Notes: generated by a model from the sequence alone, not told the origin. Positions 16,717 through 28,900 are shown, counted from the first letter of the stretch. The stretch: DNA of 50,439 nt from Weizmannia acidilactici (GCF_008974185.1 NZ_BKZP01000024.1:1-50439), one strand, 5' to 3'. Translations and numbers: made by a program.

Positions 16717-17853
16717 TTACTTTAATACTTTTGGATATTCATTATTGGCAACAATTTCCCCAAACGGGCTGATGATATTAGAATGTGTATCAGCAACCGG
16801 ACGCTCCAGCGGAAGAAGCGGGAATAATAATTCGGCTACCCGGTAAGCTTCTTCAAGATGGGGATATCCGGAAAGAATAAATGATTCAATGCCAAGTTCA
16901 GCATACTCTTTCATACGATGTGCCACCGTTTCCGGACTGCCAACCAGCGCTGTTCCGGCTCCTCCCCGTACCAGGCCGACCCCTGCCCAGAGATTCGGGC
17001 TGATTTCCAAATTTTCACGGCTTCCATTATGCAGTGCCGTCATTCTTTGTTGCCCAACTGAATCAAATCTAGAAAATATTTTTTGTGAAGATGCAATAAG
17101 TTCATCATCCACATACCGAATTAAATCATTAGCGGCAGCCCATGCTTCTTTTTCGGTTTCCCTGACAATGACATGCAGCCTGATGCCAAACCGCACCGTT
17201 CTTCCCTGTGCTTCCGCCAATTCTTTAACGCGATTAATTTTTTCTTCAACTTTTTCAGGCGGCTCCCCCCAAGTCAAGTAGACGTCCACATGTTTTGCCG
17301 CAATTTCCTGGCCAATTTCCGAAGACCCACCGAAATAAAGCGGAGGGTAAGGTTGCTGCACTGACGGATAAAGCAACTTGCCGCCTTTCACATTTAAATA
17401 CCTGCCCGAAAAATCAGCTTCCCCGTTTTCCAATAAATCCTTCCAAATCGTGAGAAATTCATCGGTCAGTTCATAACGCTCGCGGTGGCTTAAATGCAAC
17501 CCGTCCCCTGCCAGTTCCACCGGGTCGCCCCCGGTCACCACATTAATGAGGAGCCTCCCTTTCGATAAACGGTCAAAGGTTGCGGCCATTCTCGCTGCCT
17601 GTGATGGTGAGATAACCCCTGGCCTGACCGCCACCAAAAATTTCATTGTTGAGGTTACCTGAATCAGGCTGGACGCCACCACCCATGAATCTTCGCATGA
17701 TCTGCCGGTCGGTAGCAAAGCCCCGGTAAACCCGAGGTGGTCCACCGCCTGTGCCACTTGTTTTAAATAAGGAAAATTTACGGCCCTTCCGCCGGTCGTT
17801 ACCCCTAAATATCGTGAATCGCCATGTGTTGGTATAAACCAGAATGCCTTCAT
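16717..17853 (-). CDS. ssuD: FMNH2-dependent alkanesulfonate monooxygenase SsuD
   Basis: A 378-residue bacterial-luciferase-fold (TIM barrel) monooxygenase that cleaves aliphatic sulfonates to aldehyde and sulfite using FMNH2 and O2. The N-terminus [14 protein letters not shown], the block [13 protein letters not shown] (conserved Cys), [20 protein letters not shown] and [13 protein letters not shown] are diagnostic of SsuD rather than other luciferase-like enzymes. Length matches the family (about 376-381). GAGGAGA precedes the ATG at 17853. Confidence 0.95.
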   Translation of the reverse strand: MKAFWFIPTHGDSRYLGVTTGGRAVNFPYLKQVAQAVDHLGFTGALLPTGRSCEDSWVVASSLIQVTSTMKFLVAVRPGVISPSQAARMAATFDRLSKGRLLINVVTGGDPVELAGDGLHLSHRERYELTDEFLTIWKDLLENGEADFSGRYLNVKGGKLLYPSVQQPYPPLYFGGSSEIGQEIAAKHVDVYLTWGEPPEKVEEKINRVKELAEAQGRTVRFGIRLHVIVRETEKEAWAAANDLIRYVDDELIASSQKIFSRFDSVGQQRMTALHNGSRENLEISPNLWAGVGLVRGGAGTALVGSPETVAHRMKEYAELGIESFILSGYPHLEEAYRVAELLFPLLPLERPVADTHSNIISPFGEIVANNEYPKVLK

Positions 17854-17875
17854 CAGTCTTTCTCCTCTCCCCGGA

Positions 17876-18862
17876 TTAATTTGATAAAAATGCTTCGTGT
17901 ACTTTGATTGGTTTTGGAATCAATTTCAATTTGTAAAATTCATCCACGATTTGCTGCTGGTCATCAATCGTTTGGCTGTTGATCTTTTCCAGGCCGAAAT
18001 TTTTACGGCTGAGCGTCAACTCCAAAGATTTCTCACTCATTCCAATCTGCGGTGCCAAAAACTTAGCCGCTTGTTTAGGATTGTTCTTCACCCAGTGCTC
18101 CGTATTTTCAAGCTGTTTGTAAATCACATTCAATATATCCTGATGTTTTTTTGCAAACTGGCTCGTTACCAGGAAAAACTCACGGTTTTTCACAAGCCCG
18201 ATGCCGTCTGACAAAGTGCGGGCATGCGTTGCAAGCTGGGCATCCGCGAGAAATGGATCCCATATGGCCCATGCGTCTACGGCTCCTTGCTCAAACGCTG
18301 TACGGGCGTCTGCAGGCGCAAGAAAAACAGTTTGAATGTCACTGTAAGAAATGCCGGCTTTCTCTAATGCCTTTACTAGCAGATAATGGACATTGGAACC
18401 TTTATTCAGCGCAATCTTCTTTCCTTTTAAATCTTTCAAAGTTTTTATCTTTGAATCTTTTGGCACGATGATGGCCTCACCTTTTGGATTGGCGACAGAG
18501 TTGGCAAAGTATACAAGCGGCGCGCCTGCCGCCTGTGCAAAAATAGGCGGTGCTTCACCTGTATGGCCGAAGTCGAGGCTGCCAGCATTTAAAGCCTCCA
18601 GTAATTGCGGGCCGCCGGGGAATTCTGTCCACTTTACCGTGTAGCCGAGAGGCTTCAATTGTTTTTCCAAACTGCCTTTTGCTTTCAAAATATTTAAAGT
18701 CCCGAACTTCTGATAACCGATACGGATTACCTTATCATTCTTTTCCCCAAGTTTCGCTGCTGCCTTTTCTTTCTTCGAAACACCGCAGCCGCCAAACAAT
18801 AAAGAAACAATCATCAAAAGAATGAATGCTATCCACCTTCGCCGCTTCACTTTTTTTAACAC
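17876..18862 (-). CDS. ssuA: Aliphatic sulfonate ABC transporter substrate-binding lipoprotein SsuA
   Basis: A 328-residue solute-binding lipoprotein. The signal peptide ends at the lipobox LFGGC with Cys26, then [46 protein letters not shown] and the late [10 protein letters not shown] are the sulfonate/taurine SBP hallmarks (given here as separate short motifs). The start is taken as GTG 18862, six bases after AAGGGAGGT. The same frame is open to 18937 and an ATG within it (MEKSCTLKIKGG) could encode a short leader extension, but it has no properly spaced site. First gene of the operon, about 290 bases after the promoter. Confidence 0.92.
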   Translation of the reverse strand: MLKKVKRRRWIAFILLMIVSLLFGGCGVSKKEKAAAKLGEKNDKVIRIGYQKFGTLNILKAKGSLEKQLKPLGYTVKWTEFPGGPQLLEALNAGSLDFGHTGEAPPIFAQAAGAPLVYFANSVANPKGEAIIVPKDSKIKTLKDLKGKKIALNKGSNVHYLLVKALEKAGISYSDIQTVFLAPADARTAFEQGAVDAWAIWDPFLADAQLATHARTLSDGIGLVKNREFFLVTSQFAKKHQDILNVIYKQLENTEHWVKNNPKQAAKFLAPQIGMSEKSLELTLSRKNFGLEKINSQTIDDQQQIVDEFYKLKLIPKPIKVHEAFLSN

Positions 18863-18997
18863 GCTTAAACCTCCCTTAATTTTCAAGGTGCAGCTCTTTT
18901 CCATTTTGTGAACTACAAGATGGATCACCCCCTTCAATGGAATTGGTGAAAAGCACTATTACCAATAAATCCCATTTTTTTAGTGGGATTATAAGTA

Positions 18998-19157
18998 ACA
19001 AAAAAGGGCCCCTTATCTTTCATTCATAAAGATAGGAGCCCGCGGTTGACCGGTCGGCACTTATGAATCTGCTTAAAGAAAACAGACAGTTGGTTTATTT
19101 TTGTTTTAATCAATAAAAATATTTTTATAAATCATAACCTTTTAAATTGTTATGTTC
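18998..19157 (-). promoter_or_regulatory. Attenuator-type RNA leader of the ssu operon, class not recognised
   Basis: Between the promoter and ssuA the minus-strand leader folds into a GC-rich terminator: 14-15 base strands at 19028-19041 and 19006-19020, with one or two mismatches, followed by T6 (19005-19000). The terminator loop contains ATTCATAA-complementary sequence: bases 19022-19029 pair perfectly with 19061-19068, an alternative antiterminator pairing. Upstream are a CATAAC/GTTATG hairpin (19133-19154) and a short TCTG/CAGA stem. A CCG-CGG-TCAA-CCG-CGG element lies just before the terminator. S-box signatures and the T-box TGGN bulge are absent. It is probably a sulfur-responsive attenuator. 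Confidence 0.6.
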
Positions 19158-19186
19158 ATTTTAATTACATTATTTCGATCTGTCAA
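19158..19186 (-). promoter_or_regulatory. Promoter of the ssu operon
   Basis: On the minus strand TTGACA (19186-19181) and TAAAAT (19163-19158) are spaced by exactly 17 bases, a near-consensus SigA promoter. Transcription should start near 19151, at the head of the attenuator leader. Confidence 0.85.
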
Positions 19187-19263
19187 GTGAGTTTTATTTT
19201 ATTTATCATTTTCCAATCAATTTTTGGAACTCTACACTCTTTTTGCATTTTCCCTTAGATTCA

Positions 19264-20445
19264 TTAATAGATTAACCCGACAATGGTTGCCGACAGGAAG
19301 CTGACGAGCGTTGCACCGTATAACAGTTTGAGCCCGAATTTCGCAACAACATTGCCCTTCTTCTCATTCAAGCTTTTCACAGCACCCGCGATAATGCCGA
19401 TCGACGAGAAGTTTGCAAATGAAACAAGGAAAACGGAGATAATGGCCAATGTCCTTTGCGAAAAGGTAAAATGCCCTTGCGCCAGGTTGGTCATGGCAAC
19501 AAACTCATTGCTCACCAATTTTGTGGCCATAATGCTTCCGGCATCTACTGCACTGTGCCACGGAATGCCCATCAAAAAGGTGAACGGTGAAAAGATATAG
19601 CCGAGAAATTTCTGGAAAGTAATGCCAAAGATGCCGTTAAAAATCGCGTTAATCATGGAGATCAGCGCGACAAAGCCGATTAACATGGCCGCCACTGTAA
19701 CCGCTACCCGGAACCCGACCATAATATACTCACCGAGCATTTCAAAAAACGACTGCTTTTCTCCTGTTTCAAAAACGATAGCATCTTCTTCCGGGGAAAC
19801 GTCGTATGGATTAATCAATGAAACGATGATAAAGCCGCCGAATAAGTTCAGCACGATTGCAGTCACTACGTATTCCGGTTTAATTAATTCCATATAAGAC
19901 CCGACAATGGACATCGATACTGTGGACATTGCAGAAGTACAAAGTGTATAAAGGCGTTGCTCCGATAATGTTTCCAGCTGGTTTTTTACCGAAATAAAGA
20001 CTTCGGACTGTCCCAATATGGCGGAAGCTACCCCATTATATGACTCAAGTTTTCCCATTCCGTTCACTTTGCTTAAAGCATAGCCGATCCCTTTAATGAT
20101 TACCGGCAGTATGTTCCAATGCTGCAATATGCCGATCAACGCTGAAATAAAGACAATCGGCATCAAGACACTGAGAAAGAATGCCAATTGTTTGTTATTC
20201 ACCATTCCGCCAAATACGAAATTCACACCTGTATTCGCATATGTTAAAAGCTTCCCGAACCCCTCTGCAATTCCTGCGATCAGCCAATTGCCGGCGCTCG
20301 TATTCAGCAGTAAAAAACCAAACAGAAACTGAAGAAGAATCATGGTGAGAATGGGCCGATATTTAATATGCCTTTTATCGCTGCTGGCAAGCCAGGCCAG
20401 CCCAAGAATCAACATGATGCCCAATAGCCCGATGATATATTTCAC
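19264..20445 (-). CDS. NupC/NupG family nucleoside transporter
   Basis: A 393-residue concentrative nucleoside transporter (CNT family) that would import nucleosides with H+ or Na+. Its three-part family layout is visible: N-terminal Nucleos_tra2_N helices, a gate domain, and a C-terminal domain with IPWHSAVDAGSIMATKLVSNE and TFSQRTLAIISVFLVSFANFSSIG (segments of the substrate site, quoted partially). GQSEVFISVKN is another CNT mark. The start is GTG 20445 with AAGGAGG nine bases upstream; the frame extends to 20490 without better signals. It is divergent from guaC and shares the purine-related control region. Confidence 0.88.
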   Translation of the reverse strand: MKYIIGLLGIMLILGLAWLASSDKRHIKYRPILTMILLQFLFGFLLLNTSAGNWLIAGIAEGFGKLLTYANTGVNFVFGGMVNNKQLAFFLSVLMPIVFISALIGILQHWNILPVIIKGIGYALSKVNGMGKLESYNGVASAILGQSEVFISVKNQLETLSEQRLYTLCTSAMSTVSMSIVGSYMELIKPEYVVTAIVLNLFGGFIIVSLINPYDVSPEEDAIVFETGEKQSFFEMLGEYIMVGFRVAVTVAAMLIGFVALISMINAIFNGIFGITFQKFLGYIFSPFTFLMGIPWHSAVDAGSIMATKLVSNEFVAMTNLAQGHFTFSQRTLAIISVFLVSFANFSSIGIIAGAVKSLNEKKGNVVAKFGLKLLYGATLVSFLSATIVGLIY

Positions 20446-20499
20446 TGATTTTCCTCCTTGGCCTAAATATTGCCTGCCAATTGTAAACAAGCCTTATTC

Positions 20500-20528
20500 A
20501 TAGTAGTAAATACTTGGTTATTTTGCAA
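20500..20528 (-). promoter_or_regulatory. Promoter of the nucleoside transporter gene
   Basis: TTGCAA (20528-20523) and TACTAT (20505-20500) on the minus strand are separated by 17 bases and lie about 55 bases upstream of the GTG start. Confidence 0.6.
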
Positions 20529-20623
20529 ACTTCGTTATAGGAATGTCCTTTTTTGCAGCACTCCATTCCAGGAACATCCATTCTAATTGTCTGTAAAACT
20601 AAGAAAATTGTTTGTAAAAACCT

Positions 20624-20652
20624 TTGACAACCAGAAAAAAATAAGGTAAAGT
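20624..20652 (+). promoter_or_regulatory. Promoter of guaC
   Basis: TTGACA (20624-20629), 17 bases, TAAAGT (20647-20652). The PurBox pair begins immediately downstream, so repressor binding would cover the transcription start. Confidence 0.75.
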
Positions 20653-20655
20653 ACC

Positions 20656-20700
20656 AACGTACGAACATTTAACAAGTTATACCGAAATAACATTCGTTTT
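20656..20700 (+). promoter_or_regulatory. PurBox-like operator pair (PurR site)
   Basis: ACGAACATTT (20661-20670) and, in inverted orientation, AACATTCGTT (20689-20698) resemble the two Bacillus PurBoxes (core CGAACATT), separated by 18 bases. Position over the guaC start region, between a nucleoside transporter and GMP reductase, supports PurR control. PurR binding itself is inferred. Confidence 0.6.
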
Positions 20701-20715
20701 TGGGAGTGCAAAAAC

Positions 20716-21699
20716 ATGGATACAGTGTTTGATTATGAAGATGTGCAGCTAATTCCGGAAAAATGTATCGTGAACAGCCGTTCGGAATGTGATACAAGTG
20801 TTGTGTTAGGCGGGCGTAAGTTCAGACTGCCTGTAGTGCCTGCCAACATGCAAACCATTATTGATGAAAAAATCTCCGTATATTTGGCCGAAAATGGATA
20901 TTTTTATATAATGCACCGGTTTCAGCCGGAGAAGCGCCTGCAATTTGTGAAAGATATGATTGACCGGGGGCTTTATGCATCGGTCAGCGTCGGCGTCAAG
21001 CCGGAAGAATTTACTTTTATTGAAGAACTGGCTGCAGCAAACCTGAAGCCGGAATACATTACGATTGATATCGCACACGGCCATTCCGATGCGGTTATCA
21101 GAATGATCCATCATATTAAAAAGCACTTGCCGGAAACCTTTGTGATTGCCGGGAATGTCGGCACACCGGAAGCAGTAAGGGAACTGGAACATGCCGGTGC
21201 GGACGCGACAAAAGTCGGCATCGGGCCGGGGAAAGTGTGCATTACGAAAATTAAAACCGGATTCGGTACAGGCGGATGGCAGCTCGCGGCCCTGCGCTGG
21301 TGCGCGAAAGCCGCGAGCAAGCCAATTATTGCAGACGGCGGCATCCGCACGCATGGGGATATTGCCAAATCGGTCCGTTTCGGGGCAACGATGGTGATGA
21401 TCGGCTCCCTTTTCGCCGGCCACGAAGAATCGCCGGGTGAAACGATTGAAATTGACGGCAAACTTTATAAAGAATACTTCGGATCCGCATCCGAGTTTCA
21501 AAAAGGTGAACGGAAAAACGTGGAAGGCAAAAAAATGTATGTAGAATTCAGGGGCCCGCTGCAAGATACGCTGACGGAAATGGAAGAAGACCTGCAGTCA
21601 TCCATTTCTTATGCCGGCGGAAACAAACTGGCCGACATTCGGAAAGTGGACTATGTCATTGTGAAAAACTCCATTTTTAACGGGGATAGGGTATATTGA
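20716..21699 (+). CDS. guaC: GMP reductase GuaC
   Basis: A 327-residue TIM-barrel enzyme of the IMPDH/GMPR family. It reduces GMP to IMP and ammonia with NADPH, feeding guanine nucleotides back to the IMP branch point. The catalytic loop is [15 protein letters not shown] with Cys175, followed by GFGTGGW, and [15 protein letters not shown] and [14 protein letters not shown] match GuaC of Firmicutes; there are no CBS domains, which separates it from GuaB. GGGAGTG precedes the ATG. PurBox-like sites lie over its promoter. Confidence 0.96.
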   Translation: MDTVFDYEDVQLIPEKCIVNSRSECDTSVVLGGRKFRLPVVPANMQTIIDEKISVYLAENGYFYIMHRFQPEKRLQFVKDMIDRGLYASVSVGVKPEEFTFIEELAAANLKPEYITIDIAHGHSDAVIRMIHHIKKHLPETFVIAGNVGTPEAVRELEHAGADATKVGIGPGKVCITKIKTGFGTGGWQLAALRWCAKAASKPIIADGGIRTHGDIAKSVRFGATMVMIGSLFAGHEESPGETIEIDGKLYKEYFGSASEFQKGERKNVEGKKMYVEFRGPLQDTLTEMEEDLQSSISYAGGNKLADIRKVDYVIVKNSIFNGDRVY

Positions 21700-21764
21700 T
21701 AAGAAGGTGGAATTTTGGTTTCTTGCGGCACGGCCGCTATCAATGTTTTTTCAAACAACGGACA

Positions 21765-22480
21765 AAAGGGGCTGTCCCAAAAGCCCCTTCTTAAACAAGA
21801 AAAACCGTTGAGAAAATAATTTTCTCGACGGTTTTTCTTCTTTCTGAAACAGGCGGTTCTTTTCCGCCTGTTTCAGAAGATTGTGGACGATGGCACCCAG
21901 CCCGAATTCGATATTTACTTTCTCAAGCCCCCGTAGAGAAAATCTGCGGAACGACCGATTGCCTTTGATATGACCGAACACGCTTTCTACCTCGATTTTC
22001 CTTCGAGCGTAGATTTGCTCGTCTTTTTCACGATATTCCCAGTTAGAAACATTTCGGATATCTTTTTTGTAAGCCCGCGTCTCTTCTTTCCTCATAGTAT
22101 TGTAAGGAATCAATGCTTCGAACTCTTCCTCATGCGCATACAAATAGTTGGCTTCCCCGCCATAACCTGCATCCGCAATGATCCGTTTTGGCTTAGGCAG
22201 GCCGGATGCTTTCAGCTTCTCCAAATGCGGCACAAAGCATCTTGTATCAGTTGGCCTCTGGTGTATAGTGTATCCAAGAATAAGCTGGTCTTCCGTTCCA
22301 ATTTGGACATTGTAACCCGGTTTCAGCTGGCCGTTTTTCATATGATCTTCTTTCATCCGCATAAAGGTGGCATCGTGATCTGTTTTGGAATAACTGTTCC
22401 GGTCTCCAAAAATTTCCAATTGGGCTTCATACTTCTTCAGCCGTGGTAAGTAGTCTTCTTTGAGTTTCTTGTAAATTTTT
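21765..22480 (-). mobile_element. IS1182-family transposase remnant (C-terminal part and one end)
   Basis: The minus-strand frame 21751-22656 carries, from about 22480 down, the C-terminal half of an IS1182-type (DDE, IS4-like) transposase: GDRNSYSKTDHDATFMRMKEDH, LKPGYNVQIGTEDQLILGY, IADAGYGGEANYLYA and RRKIEVESVFGHIKGNRSFR-type segments. The left end with GGGGCTGTCCCAAAA (about 21769-21783) is the family's terminal repeat type; the frame runs through it into flanking DNA. The N-terminal half and the other end are missing, so the element is immobile. The right edge is joined to unrelated sequence near 22480-22500. Confidence 0.8.
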
Positions 22481-22656
22481 CGTTTCGACCTTATCGCCTG
22501 TCTCAATATTGTAATAATAGACACCGATAATGCCCTTATGTTTTGTAATATAGTTATAGATTGATTTGCTGTCAATATGCCTCTCTGCCGCCCCGCGCTC
22601 CGGTTTGGGAAGGCAGCATACACAATTGCAAGGGCCAGTATAAAAAACTTTTTCAT
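22481..22656 (-). pseudogene. Fragment of a small secreted protein cut by the IS remnant
   Basis: An ATG at 22656 right after AAGGGGGG begins a signal-peptide-like stretch (MKKFFILALAIVYAAF). The frame then degenerates, while a second frame in the same region reads plausibly (GVYYYNIETGDKVETK) up to the junction with the transposase fragment. This looks like a secreted protein gene with a frameshift, truncated by the insertion. I do not recognise its family. Confidence 0.4.
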
Positions 22657-22781
22657 AACCCCCCTTATTTACTACTATTTTACGAGCTTCGCAGGGAAAA
22701 TGCACCCAGTTTTTGTTTGCATGAACATCAATCATTCTCGACAAACTTAGCGTACTGATTATTTACACAGGGAGCAATTCC

Positions 22782-23898
22782 ATGGACAACCGCGATTCAT
22801 ACTCAATCGATAAAAAAATCTGCAAGAACTAAGAAAAAGTTAGGGAAGATTTTCACGGAGCTGTTGTGCCGCTGTTTTTGGCAATACTTTATTTACTTTT
22901 AGTACGTTTGAGGAATTGACCGATACCAACAGCCATCCCGCCCATCATTATGTGTACCGGCGCGGCCCAAACCCGACTGTGAAAGTAGCTGAGGTAAAAC
23001 TCGCGGCTTTGTAGCGGGACGATGCATGCCGACTATTCAGTTCGGGGATGACAGCCATCAGCACGGCGTTTTTGAATAGTTTACAGCAGAGGGGACCATC
23101 TATTCATTGTAGGGCTTGTTTACTCCACTACGATCCAGCTTGTCGGTACATCGAAAAATTCGGCATATCTTGGTAAACCGATTATGGGCATTCCGGCAGA
23201 ATACCCGGGTGATCTATTTGGGAGAGCCCGACGAATTTGTTGCACCGGATCATTGATTTGAAAACAGCCACGGAAGTAACCCGGAAAAGGAATATCCGGA
23301 CAATGGTTGATAACACATGTGCGACCCGCTCTTTCAGAAGCCTTTGATAAAAGACATCGATATTGTCGTCCACTCCGCTTCAATTGATTGCTAATCAGGA
23401 AATAATAGGTTCTTTGTTTCATCAGGAACTGCTGCTGTTGGGGACGGCGCTTTCCTCTTATGGTGCCGCCCTATTAGCCCGGGGAATCCGGACGCTGCCG
23501 ATGCGGATGAAGGCCTTTGAAAAAATGCGTGTAAAATTGCAGCGTTTTTGGAAAAGCATCCCGCTGTCCGAACCGTGCACTATCCGGGGCTTGCTTCACA
23601 TCCCGACTATGAATGCGCAAAGCGGCAAATGTACGGATCTTCCGGCCTGCTTAGTTTTGAATTGAAGCAAAAAGGGTTGGAAAAGATCACAAAGTTTATG
23701 GACAGTTTGAAGGTTTTTAAAATTGGTGTTTCGCGGGGATCATTTGAAAGCCTGGCATGGTCTCCGTTTTACGGCACGAACGGAGACCAGCTTCAGCAGG
23801 AACACCTCAGCCAGGACCTGATCCGCCTTGCCGCAGGGCTTGAAGATACAGATGTTTTGCTGGAGGATTTGGATCGCGGGCTGAACCAGTTTGTTTAG
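22782..23898 (+). pseudogene. Cys/Met-metabolism PLP-dependent enzyme, heavily degraded
   Basis: Homology to cystathionine/methionine lyase-type enzymes is scattered over all three plus-strand frames. From ATG 22782 (GGGAG upstream): GAVVP near the start, YVYRRGPNPTVKVAEVKLAAL, SSGMTAIS, IWESPTNLLHRIIDL, TMVDNTCATRSF, DIDIVVHSAS (the block preceding the PLP lysine) and the long C-terminal part HPAVRTVHYPGLASHPDYEC...LAWSPFYGTN (23548-23898). Several stops and frameshifts interrupt it, and the PLP-lysine segment KYIGGHSD is not recognisable. It once acted in methionine or cysteine metabolism and is now dead. Confidence 0.8.
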
Positions 23899-23965
23899 TG
23901 GTGCAGTTGCTTCCCGATGTGTTTCGTGAATGGTTTAAATATTTGGATTGTGCCGGTGTGACTAC

Positions 23966-24037
23966 TGTGGCGCAAAGGCATGGAATTGTGGCGCAAACCC
24001 CGGAAAATGTGGCGCACCGCAAAATTTGTGGCGCAAA
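23966..24037 (+). repeat. Four direct repeats of TGTGGCGCAAA at about 21-base intervals
   Basis: Copies start at 23966, 23987, 24008 and 24027 (the third ends in CC instead of AA). The spacing is 21, 21 and 19 bases, roughly two helical turns, so all face one side of the DNA. The rest of 23899-24095 contains no gene. Such spaced repeats beginning TGT are typical of transposase-binding ends of some transposons (IS21-like or Tn7-like); an array of regulator sites is an alternative. Confidence 0.75.
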
Positions 24038-24095
24038 AGCTGCTCCCGAGCAAATTCCAAAAAAACTCCTCTTTTTATCCAGTAACCCAATTTAA

Positions 24096-24125
24096 AAGGG
24101 ATGCCCCGCTGCCAGGGCATCCCTT
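24096..24125 (-). terminator. Terminator of the bglP-bglH operon
   Basis: AAGGGATGCCC (24096-24106) pairs perfectly with GGGCATCCCTT (24115-24125), followed on the minus strand by TTAAATT. It lies seven bases after the bglH stop. Confidence 0.8.
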
Positions 24126-24131
24126 CATTTA

Positions 24132-25571
<1,440 letters not shown>

Positions 25572-25607
25572 TCACCCTTTTACTCAAGATTTTAATATTT
25601 CATTGGG

Positions 25608-25634
25608 ACTGCCACGGGGATGCCGCCGTGGCAG
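25608..25634 (-). other. Intercistronic stem-loop between bglP and bglH
   Basis: ACTGCCACGG (25608-25617) and CCGTGGCAGT (25625-25634) form a perfect 10-bp GC-rich stem with no T run on either side. It more likely stabilises or marks a processing point in the bglP-bglH mRNA than terminates it. Confidence 0.65.
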
Positions 25635-25640
25635 TGATGT

Positions 25641-27533
<1,893 letters not shown>

Positions 27534-27584
27534 TCATTATAATCACCTCATATTTTTTCAATTATATTAAACTTTTTTTCAAAT

Positions 27585-27673
27585 AAAAAACCTAAACCGA
27601 AAACACGCAGGAGACACGTCTGCCTCTATGTGTAAACGGTTTAGGTTTTGCCTGCTTTACCAGTAACAATCCT
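27585..27673 (-). promoter_or_regulatory. RAT antiterminator target and overlapping terminator before bglP
   Basis: On the minus strand the RAT sequence begins GGATTGTTACTG and ends GCAGGCAAAACC (27673-27644), matching the LicT/SacY ribonucleic antiterminator consensus. Its 3' part overlaps the first strand of the terminator: CGGTTTAGGTT (27637-27647) with AACCTAAACCG (27589-27599), then a T run (27590-27585). Binding of the antiterminator protein to the RAT would prevent the terminator from forming. Confidence 0.95.
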
Positions 27674-27705
27674 AATAGAAATCTTCATATGAAGTTTACG
27701 TTTAT

Positions 27706-27735
27706 AATATAGCGTGCGCTTTCATATTTTGTCAA
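27706..27735 (-). promoter_or_regulatory. bglP promoter with overlapping cre-like site
   Basis: TTGACA (27735-27730) and TATATT (27711-27706), spacer 18. Within it, minus strand TGAAAGCGCACGCT (27724-27711) resembles the CcpA cre consensus (TGWAARCGNTWNCW) with few mismatches, so glucose repression is likely. Confidence 0.75.
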
Positions 27736-27749
27736 CACTTTTCTTAAAA

Positions 27750-28602
27750 TTATTTTATTGTTTTATTCCGGTTTGTTACACGATGGATATGAACCGTTAA
27801 ATAAACTTTTTCGTCATTGGTGAGTGACCAATTAAAGTCATGCTCTAAATAGACAGCAATTTTTTCTGTGCAGGCATAGGCATCAGGATATTTACGCCTG
27901 ATTTGTTCAATGAAAAAGGGTTCCATCGTCTCTTCGAGTTTTTCTTTCTGAATAAACCGGATGGCGAAGTAGCGGAGATGGGTTAAAAACCGTTCATAAT
28001 TTACTGAACCCTCATCCAGTTCCATCTTAAAATGATATTTTACAATATTCAATATCGTATTGACCATCTCGGTAATTTGAACAGCGGATGACATATTTTC
28101 CCCTGACAGCTGGCTGTTGACCAGATGCAGTGCAATCGCCGCCGCCTCATCTTCCCCAAGCGCAACACCCGTATCTTCTTTGATAATTTGAAGCGCTTTT
28201 AATGCGACTTCAAACTCTTGTTTATAATATTTCCGGATTTCCCATAAAAGCGGATTTTTTAAATCAATCCCTTGTTTATGCCTGCTAATGGCAAAACTGA
28301 TATGGTCAGTCAAAGCGATATATAAATATTCATCTAACGAATACGGAAGTTGGGATTTGGCATACTCCAATATTTTTGCAGAGATATTTAAATATTGGGT
28401 CGGAATATCCTGCAACAATTTGGAGAGTTTTGCAGATATCGCATGGTTCTCCAGCACAAACGTTTTTTCAACTTTCTCATGGTTAATCGTGTCTCCCGCT
28501 TTTTTCTGAAAAGCCAATCCTCTCCCCATTACAACAACTTCCTGGTTTAATTCGTTAGTTGATACAACTACATTGTTATTTAATACTTTTTTTGATTTTC
28601 AT
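27750..28602 (-). pseudogene. licT: LicT/BglG-family antiterminator with frameshift in an A7 tract
   Basis: From 28529 down this is a clear antiterminator: the end of the CAT RNA-binding domain (MGRGLAFQKKAGD) and two PRD domains with their conserved histidines (DHISFAISRHKQGI, AIALHLVNSQ, LRYFAIRF, VHIHRV). The missing 24 N-terminal residues are encoded just upstream in another frame: ATG 28602 begins MKIKK, but the tract reads A7 (28588-28594) and leads to TAA; with six A the frame would continue as KKVLNNNVVVSTNELNQEVVV into MGRGLAF. It is either a true null allele, a slippage-regulated gene or a sequence error. The CAT domain is needed for RAT binding, so the shorter product alone should be inactive. 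Confidence 0.8.
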
Positions 28603-28784
28603 CGCAATCGCCCTTTAGATAGATATGCCACAATCAGGAACGGAAAAGAAATCCGCACCGGTACATTTTTACTAGCATCACATCTATTTTTATAATTTTA
28701 ATCCATCGCTGTCAACCAATAGAGAAATCAATTTGCCAGTACCATCTCTTTTCGATATGCACCATCTTAAAGCCTGACTGGCGC

Positions 28785-28858
28785 CGAAAAAAAGAAACCC
28801 GTAACATGGCGAGCTGGACGCACATGTCAGGGTTTCGCCTGCCGAACAGTCACGATCC
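28785..28858 (-). promoter_or_regulatory. Second RAT/terminator, in the licT leader
   Basis: Minus strand GGATCGTGACTG...GCAGGCGAAACC (28858-28831) is a RAT variant with a few changes from the one before bglP. Its 3' end merges into a terminator: GAAACCC (28836-28830 read on the minus strand) with GGGTTTC (28800-28794), followed by T7. The antiterminator gene would thus control its own transcription. A weaker promoter-like TTGACA near 28715 downstream of this terminator could give basal expression. Confidence 0.88.
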
Positions 28859-28900
28859 CATTGAATCAATCAGCGATTTCGGTAATCGATTACATTATAC

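Noticed and set aside
18998-19157. T-box leader for the ssu operon
   Set aside because: An ACCGCGGGC-like tail precedes the terminator, but the TGGN bulge and a full stem I with specifier loop are missing.
22427-22744. 105-codon frame overlapping the IS1182 remnant
   Set aside because: It mixes the secreted-protein fragment and the transposase junction in the wrong frame; not a gene of its own.
23966-24037. CRISPR array
   Set aside because: Repeats are only 11 bases with about 10-base gaps, spacers are too short and no cas genes are near.
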